This document shows, one piece after another, positions 7,803-14,618 of a DNA stretch of 38,533 nucleotides. How positions within the stretch are numbered: the stretch's first letter is position 1; each line of letters starts with the position of its first letter. Under the pieces are notes generated by a model. The model saw only the letters and a program-made list of their open reading frames with translations, had not been told where the DNA came from and did no database searches. The position numbers and the translations under genes were made by a program. The DNA is from a virus, in the IMG/VR virus record IMGVR_UViG_3300027710_000063, positions 1-38,533 of that record; one strand, 5' to 3'.

Positions 7803-8744
7803 ATGGCTAAGAAATCCAACAAGACCGCTGCTGCTAAATCCGCTCCGAAGAAAGCTGGCGTCGTTTTCCTCGAAAGCCTGTTTGGCTCTGCTGCCGAATA
7901 CATCAACAGCGATCCTGCTGCCGCTGCACTGGCCGCTTCTTTCGGTCTGGTAGCTGCCACCGCCGACAAGAAGGGCGGCAAGAAGTCCAAGCAAGTCGAA
8001 GCTGACGACGAAGACGAGGACGAAGACGAAGACGAAGAGGAAGAAACTTCTTCCAAGTCCAAGAAAGGCGGCAAGGCCGACAAGAAGGCCGACAAGAAAG
8101 CTGACAAGAAAGCCTCCAAGAAAAAGATGACCATCAAGCAGGTTGTCGCCGCGCTCAAGAAATCCGATCCGGCTGCCGTTGAAGCCATCAACGAAATGGA
8201 CGAAGACGAGCTGATCGAACTGGCCATCGCCACTGGCGTCGCCAAGACCGAGAAGGCCGCCAAGAAGCTGGGCGAAGACGGTATCGTAACCGCCCTGTCC
8301 GAAAAGTTCGAACTCGCCGATGACGAGGACGAAGACGAAGACGAGGACGAGGACGAAGAGTCCGACGACGAAGACGAAGATGAAGACGAGGACGAGGACG
8401 AGGACGAAGAGTCCGACGACGAAGACGAAGATGAAGACGAAGATGAAGACGAGGACGAAGACGAAGACGAAGACTTCGACCCCGAAGACGCCGACGAAGA
8501 CGAGCTTCGCGAATTCGCCAAGGCCAACAAGATCGCATCTACTCGCAAGCTGAACGGCTACGACGAAGATCAACTGCGTGCCGCCGTCACCGCATGGATC
8601 GAAGAGCAGGCCGAAGATGAAGACGAAGACGAGGACGAAGACGAAGATGAAGATGAAGACTTCGACGACGAAGACGGCTTCGATGAAGACGAAGACGAGG
8701 ACGAAGACGAAGACGAAGATGAAGACTTCGACGACGAAGATTAA
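7803..8744 (+). CDS. Asp/Glu-run protein with two small helical modules, 313 aa
   Basis: ATG 7803 follows AAGGAACTGTAGAAA. The layout is a Lys/Ala-rich N-terminus, a short hydrophobic helical part (about 20-57), an acidic run, a KADKK repeat block (about 93-107), helical module 1 (about 131-172, DEDELIELAIATGVAKTEKA), a long Asp/Glu run (about 173-225), module 2 (about 228-265, DEDELREFAKANKIASTRKL), and acidic runs to the end. The two modules align over ~38 residues and loosely resemble SAP or Rho-N type helix-extended-helix folds. About half the protein is Asp or Glu. It may act as a DNA mimic, histone-chaperone-like partner or scaffold; none of these is demonstrated. It sits beside an oppositely charged gene at 8892. 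Confidence 0.8.
   Translation: MAKKSNKTAAAKSAPKKAGVVFLESLFGSAAEYINSDPAAAALAASFGLVAATADKKGGKKSKQVEADDEDEDEDEDEEEETSSKSKKGGKADKKADKKADKKASKKKMTIKQVVAALKKSDPAAVEAINEMDEDELIELAIATGVAKTEKAAKKLGEDGIVTALSEKFELADDEDEDEDEDEDEESDDEDEDEDEDEDEDEESDDEDEDEDEDEDEDEDEDEDFDPEDADEDELREFAKANKIASTRKLNGYDEDQLRAAVTAWIEEQAEDEDEDEDEDEDEDEDFDDEDGFDEDEDEDEDEDEDEDFDDED
8320..8485 (+). repeat. GAC/GAA low-complexity tract
   Basis: A run of GAC, GAG, GAA and GAT codons encodes alternating Asp and Glu with two DEESDDED punctuations, a near-duplicate block of about 60 bases. The tract creates long spurious antisense open frames. Similar runs recur at 8615-8740. Confidence 0.85.
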
Positions 8745-8768
8745 TTCCTCGGTCTGACTCAATCCCAG

Positions 8769-8789
8769 CGGCGGGTAGCTTGCCCGCCG
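8769..8789 (+). terminator. CGGCGGG stem-loop
   Basis: CGGCGGG (8769-8775) pairs with CCCGCCG (8783-8789) across a 7-base loop, 25 bases after the stop at 8744. The position and GC-rich stem suit a terminator, but the following TGTTCAG is a poor U-tract. Confidence 0.5.
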
Positions 8790-8831
8790 TGTTCAGTGTG
8801 AAGATTAATTTCCAGCACTCACTAATTCTTA

Positions 8832-8851
8832 GCACGGTAAGAAACCCGTGC
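8832..8851 (+). terminator. GCACGG stem-loop followed by TTTT
   Basis: GCACGG (8832-8837) pairs with CCGTGC (8846-8851), followed by GACTTTTCTC. This is a second hairpin in the 147-base gap between 8744 and 8892, so the gap appears to carry two tandem termination or processing elements. Confidence 0.45.
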
Positions 8852-8891
8852 GACTTTTCTCAAATAGATTTCCATTAAGGAGTGCCTAATC

Positions 8892-9515
8892 ATGGCCAAG
8901 CAAATCAACGTCAACACTTCCGACCTGAAACAAATCCAACGCGAGCTGAAAGCTCTGGAAAAAACCCGCGCCGTCGCTGGCAAGGCTCTGGACAAATCCC
9001 GCAAGCAGTCCGAAGAGAACCTGAACGCGCAAGCGTCCACCGTGGACGCTCTGGATTCCAACATCGAATCCCTGCGCAGCAAGCTGGCCGTTCTGGAAGG
9101 TGGCGAAGCTGCTCCGGCCAAGGCTGACAAGAAAGCCAAGGGCGAGAAAGCTCCGGCCAAGGCTGACAAGAAAGCCGATAAAAAGGCTGACAAGAAAGCT
9201 GACAAGAAAGCCGATAAAAAGGCTGACAAGAAAGCTGAAAAAGAAGTGAAGCCGAAAGCTGACAAGAAAGCCAAGGGCGAGAAAGCTCCGGCCAAGGCTG
9301 ACAAGAAAGCCGACAAGAAGGCTGACAAGAAAGCCAAGGGTGAAAAAGAAGTGAAGCCGAAAGCTGACAAGAAAGCCGATAAAAAGGCCGACAAGAAAGC
9401 CGATAAAAAGGCCGACAAGAAAGCCGACAAGAAAGCCAAGGGCGACAAGGGCAGCAAGAAGAGCGGCAAGTCGAAAGACAAAGGCAGCTCCGGCGCTCTG
9501 GACTTCAAACTGTAA
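8892..9515 (+). CDS. H1-like Lys/Ala/Asp repeat protein, 207 aa
   Basis: ATG 8892 follows AAGGAG 9 bases upstream. The N-terminal ~75 residues are a predicted coiled coil (DLKQIQRELKALEKTRAVAG). Residues about 76-185 are repeats of KADKKADKK and AKGEKAPAKADKK, rich in Lys and Ala with no aromatic residues, much like bacterial histone H1-like tails. The end is GSSGALDFKL. The likely property is non-specific polyanion binding, to DNA or to the Asp/Glu protein encoded just upstream. Eukaryotic H1-like and AlgP-like tails share this composition, but low-complexity similarity does not prove homology. Codon use suggests strong expression. Confidence 0.8.
   Translation: MAKQINVNTSDLKQIQRELKALEKTRAVAGKALDKSRKQSEENLNAQASTVDALDSNIESLRSKLAVLEGGEAAPAKADKKAKGEKAPAKADKKADKKADKKADKKADKKADKKAEKEVKPKADKKAKGEKAPAKADKKADKKADKKAKGEKEVKPKADKKADKKADKKADKKADKKADKKAKGDKGSKKSGKSKDKGSSGALDFKL
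9113..9450 (+). repeat. Degenerate GCTGACAAGAAA repeat array
   Basis: Direct repeats of about 12 bases (GCTGACAAGAAA / GCCGATAAAAAG), with a longer unit that includes AAGCCAAGGGCGAGAAAGC, encode the KADKK array. Synonymous alternation between units suggests either selection against slippage or old divergence. The same 12-mer occurs in the repeats at 86-220 and at 8080-8110. Confidence 0.85.
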
Positions 9516-9537
9516 TTCAGGTTGATTGATCCGATTG

Positions 9538-9559
9538 AGAGGGGCCGCGTGGCCCCTCT
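9538..9559 (+). terminator. AGAGGGGCC stem-loop terminator
   Basis: AGAGGGGCC (9538-9546) pairs with GGCCCCTCT (9551-9559), 9 bp with a GCGT loop, followed by TTCCATTTC. It lies between the stop at 9515 and the start at 9597. This is a good candidate intrinsic terminator for the highly biased upstream genes. Confidence 0.6.
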
Positions 9560-9596
9560 TTCCATTTCAACTTTGCGCGAACAACTGGGGAATTCC

Positions 9597-10286
9597 ATGC
9601 TGAATCACAACACACTCGCCGCACTCGTTGCCGTCACCGACTCCGCTTACCAGATGCGCTTGACCGCAAGTCGCTTTGCTGCTCTGGAAGAGTGCGAGAA
9701 CGCTCACCAAGTTTTCAGCAACCTGCTCGAAGGCAGTTCAAGAACACACGTCCTTGATCGTGACTTCGCTAACTTCGTCTGCGTGCTTTCCGAATTCGAT
9801 GCCTCACTCGCATCGCGCATTTTCGTCGTGACGCTGCTGCGCGAATTGTTGACCGCTAAAGGTGTGCGGCCTGCCCCAGTTGAAGTTCTTGTCGATGTGC
9901 AAACCCGCGCATCCACTTCGATTCATGAAGAGAATCTGATCCTCGCTCTGCAATCCCCTAACCCGAAGCGTACGATGGCGCTGGTGGAGCCGCAGTTCAA
10001 CGTTCAACGTTGTGATGTTGCGCAGATTGCGGATGACTTGATCGGCGGTGCGGCAACAGTTATCGAGGCGCTGGAAATTCTCGACGTTTCCCTAGTTGAC
10101 CTCATGACAGAATGCCCCGTCTTAATGTGGGCAACAACTCTGAGCAAGGATCATATCACGGCGCTCAACCGTCTCGGTTCGCACTTGTCGAACCTGATCG
10201 ATGCAGGCGACCTTAGCAAGGTTACGGTTCGCGACATTAGCGCGTCATATGTGGTCGAAGCAATCGACCAACACGACCATTCCTAA
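9597..10286 (+). CDS. Hypothetical protein, 229 aa
   Basis: The start is ATG 9597 (MLNHNTLAALVAV), which has GGGGAATTCC upstream and lies beyond the stem-loop. A TTG at 9522 would place the hairpin inside the gene and is less likely. The protein is mostly helical and soluble, without membrane segments or recognised motifs. The end, EAIDQHDHS, precedes a 92-base gap containing a host-type promoter. Confidence 0.7.
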   Translation: MLNHNTLAALVAVTDSAYQMRLTASRFAALEECENAHQVFSNLLEGSSRTHVLDRDFANFVCVLSEFDASLASRIFVVTLLRELLTAKGVRPAPVEVLVDVQTRASTSIHEENLILALQSPNPKRTMALVEPQFNVQRCDVAQIADDLIGGAATVIEALEILDVSLVDLMTECPVLMWATTLSKDHITALNRLGSHLSNLIDAGDLSKVTVRDISASYVVEAIDQHDHS

Positions 10287-10342
10287 ACACGTCGCAAGAC
10301 CGCTGGCCGTCGAAAAGCGTACTAGCCTTTCCCGCTGCAATT

Positions 10343-10351
10343 TGATATAAT
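10343..10351 (+). promoter_or_regulatory. Extended -10 sigma70-type promoter (TGATATAAT)
   Basis: A perfect TATAAT (10346-10351) preceded by TG at the extended -10 spacing lies in the gap before the gene at 10379. The -35 region (around 10323, TAGCCT) is poor, as is typical of extended -10 promoters. It would start transcription near 10358 and drive the small gene and both topoisomerase subunits using host RNA polymerase, which suggests early or middle expression. Confidence 0.65.
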
Positions 10352-10378
10352 AGATCGATCCCGCATGGAGCGAATCCG

Positions 10379-10720
10379 ATGATCAATTCACTCAACACAC
10401 TGAACGACGCGCTATCCGCTGCCGCCTCAACACTTCATCGAGTGTATGCCGCGCGCAACGCTGATGCCGAGATAGTTGGTTACGTAGTCGTGACCGTACA
10501 ACTCGAACCGTCAATAGGTGTGCAAGTAACTCCGCTTGCTTCAATTGGTGAGCGTCACGACATGCTGCGCCAAACTCCGCTGGAAGTTTTGGAGTTGTAC
10601 TGCAATGTCCAGCGCAATCTGAACGGATGGAATGGCGATTTCGAATCGTATCCGCTGCCGCCTTCCGAAGAGGAAGACATGCAAGCCTATTATCACTATC
10701 AACAGTTCGACGAGGCGTAA
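10379..10720 (+). CDS. Hypothetical protein, 113 aa, leading the topoisomerase operon
   Basis: ATG 10379 follows GGAGCGAATCCG and lies just downstream of the extended -10 promoter. The N-terminus is helical, the centre is beta-like (EIVGYVVVTVQLEPSIGVQV), and the end is acidic and aromatic (EEEDMQAYYHYQQFDEA). The family is not recognised. Its stop is one base from the topoisomerase B-subunit start, so it is translationally coupled and may be functionally linked to it. Confidence 0.7.
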   Translation: MINSLNTLNDALSAAASTLHRVYAARNADAEIVGYVVVTVQLEPSIGVQVTPLASIGERHDMLRQTPLEVLELYCNVQRNLNGWNGDFESYPLPPSEEEDMQAYYHYQQFDEA

Positions 10721-10721
10721 A

Positions 10722-12734
10722 ATGGCCGAGAAGAAAAAGAAGAGCACGGGAGGCCAGTCTGCCGACACGTTCGCGATAAACGAAGGTGTGCGCGGCATTC
10801 AGGCGCGACCGCACATGTACCTCGGGGAAGCTGGCCCCTCTATGGTGTATCGCTGTATCAAGGAAGAGGTTGATAACTGCCTCGATGAAGCGATGGCCGG
10901 ACGTAATGACTGGGTAGAGATTTATTACGACAGCACCACGCGCGAGTTTATCGTTGCGGATAAAGCTGGCGGCATCCCAGTTGATTTCAAGAAGCGTGAT
11001 AACGGTGAGAAGATTTCGATCCTCACTGCTGCATTCACAATCGCGCACGCTGGCGGCAAGTTCAATGACGCCGCTTACAAAGTTTCTGCTGGTACTCACG
11101 GCGTTGGTGTGACCGCTGTTAACGCTGTGTCTGACTTCCTCGAAGTGTGGACGAAGCGCGACGGGCAAATCTGGTCGCAACGTTTCGAAGGCGGTTTCCC
11201 CGTCGAAGCAAAGCCGAAGAAAGTGAAGTCGTTGCCGAAGCACATTTCCGAATGCCTGACCTCCAAAGGTTACGGCACTGTGATTCACAACCGCCTCAAC
11301 CAAGGCATCGTTTCCGCTGATGCGAAAAACGGTAAGCTGCCGAAGGGCGGCGAAGTTGCGCACCCCGACCTTGCCAACGTCGTGAGTTGGATCGAATCGA
11401 TCTCCGAACTCAACCCAGGTTTGACGCTGGTGTTGTCGGTGCGTAATGCGAAGGGCGTGAAGTCAAAGACGTTCATCAACAAGCGTACGCTGGCGCAGAC
11501 GTTGGAAGAGATCGTCAACGACTGTCTGGGCGAAGAAGAGTCACGCCGCTCCAAGCCCGTGCTGTTCAAGAACGACTACGTGACCGCACTGTTGCAGTGG
11601 ACGACACTGCCGCACATGATGTTGCGTTCAAGCGTGAACAACTCTCCGACCGTAGATGGTGGTACTCACGTTCGCGGCCTGATCGATGCACTTGCCGAAG
11701 CGGTGAAGCCGTACGAAAACAGCAAGCACACCGACAAGAAGAAACGCAAGTATAGCAGTGACGATCTGCTGTTCGGTCTGGTCGGCATCTTCGACTGGCG
11801 TATGCACGGCGCGCAGTATCACAGCCAAGTAAAAGACAAGCTGGTGTCCAAGGTGCAGGACGAAGTGAAGGCGATGCTGTTGCCTGAAATTCAAAAGCAC
11901 TTCGCCGCCAACAAGGCACTGCCGAAAGCGATTCTGGATCGTGCTGTTCAAGTTGAAGCAAGTCGGGAGAGTATGCAGAAGACTCTGCGCTCCATGACCG
12001 ATGCGAAACGTAACGCGCGGGTCGGCGGCACTCCGGCGTGTCTGCACACTGCGAGCACCAAGGACGACACGCAACGCGAAATGTTCGTGGTAGAAGGGGA
12101 CTCCGCTGGCGGTACTGCGAAGAACGCCCGCAACCCTGTCACGCAAGAAGTGTTCAAGGCTGGCGGTAAACCTGCGAACGCCCTGACCTCTCCGCTCGAC
12201 AAGGTGATCGGCAACCCGACCGTCAGTGACTTTCTGGTGTCGCTCGGTGTGGACTTCAAAGAGTTTGACGAGCAGATCAAGAAGCGTGAACCGAACCCGA
12301 CTTTCAGCGTCAACAAGTTGCGCGTGCAGCGTCTCTACTTGCTCGCGGATGCGGACGTGGACGGATACCACATCAATGCTCTGTTCCTCGCCACCATCTG
12401 GACGCTGATCCCTGATCTGATTCGTCAAGGCCGTGTGTATGTCGTGGACGCTCCGCTGTTCAACGTGATCCACAAGGGCAAGCACTACGGCGGACGCACC
12501 AAGGAAGAGGTGATCGCCAAGGCACCGAAAGAGGTGAAGGCCACCGCGATTCAGCGCGCTAAGGGCTGGGGTGAAGTTCCTGTTCCCGTCATGGAAGTGA
12601 TCGCATTCGATAGCACAACTCGAAACGTGCTGCGTGTTCTTCCGTTCGACACAGCCGAAGGCCAGCAATGGTATTACCGTGTGGTGGGTGACGATGCGTC
12701 TGCCCGTCGTCAACTGCTGGGCTTCAAGGGGTAA
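10722..12734 (+). CDS. Type IIA DNA topoisomerase, ATPase/TOPRIM subunit (GyrB/ParE-like)
   Basis: This 670-residue subunit hydrolyses ATP to drive DNA strand passage. The start is ATG 10722, just after the previous stop, with GAGG upstream. GHKL ATPase motifs are visible: EEVDNCLDEA (about 48-57), VADKAGGIPVD (about 78-88), and AGGKF with SAGTHGVGVTAVNA (about 110-135). The TOPRIM domain shows EGDSAGG (about 458-464) and DADVDGYH (about 542-549). The length fits ParE (about 630) better than the usual GyrB (about 800). In the second GHKL motif the usual DxGxG reads DKAGG, with Ala at the first Gly. The partner subunit begins 4 bases after the stop. A phage copy probably maintains topology during replication of a large genome. 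GyrB versus ParE cannot be settled by eye. Confidence 0.95.
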   Translation: MAEKKKKSTGGQSADTFAINEGVRGIQARPHMYLGEAGPSMVYRCIKEEVDNCLDEAMAGRNDWVEIYYDSTTREFIVADKAGGIPVDFKKRDNGEKISILTAAFTIAHAGGKFNDAAYKVSAGTHGVGVTAVNAVSDFLEVWTKRDGQIWSQRFEGGFPVEAKPKKVKSLPKHISECLTSKGYGTVIHNRLNQGIVSADAKNGKLPKGGEVAHPDLANVVSWIESISELNPGLTLVLSVRNAKGVKSKTFINKRTLAQTLEEIVNDCLGEEESRRSKPVLFKNDYVTALLQWTTLPHMMLRSSVNNSPTVDGGTHVRGLIDALAEAVKPYENSKHTDKKKRKYSSDDLLFGLVGIFDWRMHGAQYHSQVKDKLVSKVQDEVKAMLLPEIQKHFAANKALPKAILDRAVQVEASRESMQKTLRSMTDAKRNARVGGTPACLHTASTKDDTQREMFVVEGDSAGGTAKNARNPVTQEVFKAGGKPANALTSPLDKVIGNPTVSDFLVSLGVDFKEFDEQIKKREPNPTFSVNKLRVQRLYLLADADVDGYHINALFLATIWTLIPDLIRQGRVYVVDAPLFNVIHKGKHYGGRTKEEVIAKAPKEVKATAIQRAKGWGEVPVPVMEVIAFDSTTRNVLRVLPFDTAEGQQWYYRVVGDDASARRQLLGFKG

Positions 12735-12737
12735 ATC

Positions 12738-14465
12738 ATGGCAAAGATTGTTCGCAAGAAAGTGGCCGACGAGAAACCAGCGGCCCCGAAAAAGAAAATC
12801 GTGAAGAAGGGCACGAAGAAAGAAGCGCCCTCCAAGAAGTCGTCACTGAATGAAACCGAACTCGGTAGCGTGAGCGCCAAGACCAAGAAGAAGAAGGTCA
12901 CGAAGCTCCGCTCTGGCGGGCAACTGGCTCCGACGGTCGATAGCAAACTGTCTGACGTTACCCTCAACGACTACACCGACCACGCGCTGAAAGAGTACGG
13001 CACGTATGTCGTGCAGGATCGTGCGGTTCCCGACAAGCGCGATGGATTGAAGCCGTCTCACCGCGCCATGCTGTGGTCGGTAGTTGATTCCGGTTGCACG
13101 CACACTGGCGCTTACGTGAAGTCCGCGCGTATCACAGGTAAAGCAATCGGTGACTATCACCCGCACGGTGATAAAGCGTGTTACGAATCCGGTGTGACAA
13201 TCGCGAACTTCAACGTTCCGCTGATCGATGGCGCTGGTAACTTCGGCTCGCCTGTCGATAACCCTGCGGCAATGCGTTATTCTGAAATGCGCCTGTCGCG
13301 ATTCAGTGCGATGTTCATGGTGGACAAGCGTTACCTTGAAGCTGTACCGCTGATCGATAACTTCGCACTCGACCGCAAATGGCCGCTGTTCCTTCCGGCG
13401 CTGTTGCCTACTCTGCTGATCGAAGGCAACGTCACGATCCCAGCGTACGGCGTGCGTGCAGGCAACCCCGCATTCGAGTTGTCGGGCATCGTCAAGCTGA
13501 CACTGGCAGCGTTGAAGGGCCGCAAGTTGAAGCTGGCAGACCTCGAACGCTTCATGAAGGTGAAGCACCCCTACGGTGCAGTGTGCCGCTCTTCGAAAGA
13601 GGACATAAGCGCGTTGCTCGCCAGTGGGCGCGGTAGCCTGACCTACGCGCCGATCATCAATGCCGAATGGAAAACGAAACGCATCATCATCCGTTCGTTC
13701 TCCCCAGGTTCTCTGTCGAACGCCAACTCGCTCGACAAGACGCTGAAAGATCTGCGCAACATGGACGGCGTGTCGTCCGCTGCGGAAATCTCTGGCCGTA
13801 AGAACCCAGACAGTGGCCCGTTCGGTTGCTGCATCTACGTCACGCCGCAACGTGGTACTGACGAGGACGCATTCAACGAGCTGGCGCTGCGTGTGCGTGA
13901 TAAGCTCACGAAGTCTGAGAGCTATGCGCTCGGTGTGACTGAACGTCGCGTCGTCGAGCAAAGCGGCTCCGATGACAATCCGGAACTCGAACCCTCGTTC
14001 GCGTACTGCAACTTCCTCAAGTTCTTTGAGGAATGGATCGCATACCGGATCGAGTTGGAAGTCAATTACCTGAAACACTTCATGGCGAAAGCAGAATTCG
14101 TATGCAAGATTCTGCGCGGCAAGATCAAAGTGTGTGCGAGTGCCGACGCGCTCGACCGTGCTATCAAGATCATCCGCACTGCCAAGGAGCCCAAGGCCAG
14201 CCTGATGAAAGAATTCAAGCTGGACGAGGATCAGGTTGAGGCTATCCTGTCAATGCAATTGCGGTCGCTCGCCAAGCTCGCACTGGCTGATGTGAAAGCG
14301 CAACTCGCGGCAGTGGAAGCCGAGCTGGCTGAATACCAACGCCGCTTGAAAGAACCCGGCAAGTCTGCGGCTAACGATCTGTCCAAGCGGATCAAAGCCT
14401 ACATACAGAAACCTGACATTGCACAAAGTCATGTACCCGTCTTTATTGACGACGATGACGAGTGA
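12738..14465 (+). CDS. Type IIA DNA topoisomerase, DNA-cleaving subunit (GyrA/ParC-like), lacking the C-terminal domain
   Basis: The 575-residue product forms the DNA-gate subunit. Motifs include RAVPDKRDGLKPSHRAML (winged-helix region), KSARITGKAIGDYHPHGD, and GAGNFGSPVDNPAAMRYSE. The catalytic tyrosine is Tyr181 in MRYSE, preceded by the conserved Arg. The coiled-coil gate follows (FEEWIAYRIELEVNYLKHFM). The protein ends in an acidic tail, IDDDDE, where GyrA and ParC (about 750-875) continue into a DNA-wrapping beta-pinwheel. That domain is absent, so supercoiling by wrapping is unlikely and relaxation or decatenation is more plausible. The first ~60 residues are a Lys-rich extension (KKKIVKKGTKKE) not found in the core family, perhaps a replacement DNA-binding tail. 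It is co-transcribed with the upstream subunit. Confidence 0.95.
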   Translation: MAKIVRKKVADEKPAAPKKKIVKKGTKKEAPSKKSSLNETELGSVSAKTKKKKVTKLRSGGQLAPTVDSKLSDVTLNDYTDHALKEYGTYVVQDRAVPDKRDGLKPSHRAMLWSVVDSGCTHTGAYVKSARITGKAIGDYHPHGDKACYESGVTIANFNVPLIDGAGNFGSPVDNPAAMRYSEMRLSRFSAMFMVDKRYLEAVPLIDNFALDRKWPLFLPALLPTLLIEGNVTIPAYGVRAGNPAFELSGIVKLTLAALKGRKLKLADLERFMKVKHPYGAVCRSSKEDISALLASGRGSLTYAPIINAEWKTKRIIIRSFSPGSLSNANSLDKTLKDLRNMDGVSSAAEISGRKNPDSGPFGCCIYVTPQRGTDEDAFNELALRVRDKLTKSESYALGVTERRVVEQSGSDDNPELEPSFAYCNFLKFFEEWIAYRIELEVNYLKHFMAKAEFVCKILRGKIKVCASADALDRAIKIIRTAKEPKASLMKEFKLDEDQVEAILSMQLRSLAKLALADVKAQLAAVEAELAEYQRRLKEPGKSAANDLSKRIKAYIQKPDIAQSHVPVFIDDDDE

Positions 14466-14480
14466 CACCGAAAGGAATAA

Positions 14481-14500
14481 AATCTGTAAAAGGTAGTTTG
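14481..14500 (+). promoter_or_regulatory. AATCTGTAAAAGGTAGTTTG motif (candidate phage promoter)
   Basis: The third intergenic copy of the AATCTGTAAA motif. It lies 15 bases after the topoisomerase stop and directly against the stem-loop at 14500. It may start transcription of the 14619 gene, with the hairpin forming the 5' end of the transcript. Confidence 0.45.
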
Positions 14501-14527
14501 AAGGGGTCAGTAGTTATTGACCCCTTC
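14500..14527 (+). terminator. GAAGGGGTCA stem-loop
   Basis: GAAGGGGTCA (14500-14509) pairs with TGACCCCTTC (14518-14527), a perfect 10-bp stem with an 8-base loop, followed by CCCAC rather than U residues. It may end the topoisomerase transcript or protect the 5' end of the next mRNA. Its contact with the AATCTGTAAA motif leaves both readings open. Confidence 0.5.
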
Positions 14528-14618
14528 CCCACTACGCTGCAATGCTAATTTGGCATTTCCAGCGCCAGCCCATACTGTTTGGGCTTACGTGTATTCACGT
14601 CCAAGGAAACATTTGCAT

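Noticed and set aside
7143-8762. A 539-aa reverse-strand open frame rich in Phe, Val and Leu
   Set aside because: It is the complement of GAC/GAA repeats. It covers two well-supported + genes, has no ribosome site, and its FVFVFVLV composition is an artefact.
9113-9450. Regular short repeats resembling a CRISPR array
   Set aside because: The units are ~12 bases with no unique spacers, stay in frame, and encode KADKK protein repeats.
14517-14618. A TTG-started extension of the 493-aa coiled-coil protein
   Set aside because: It would run through a 10-bp hairpin and has no ribosome site; ATG 14619 has AAGGAAA.
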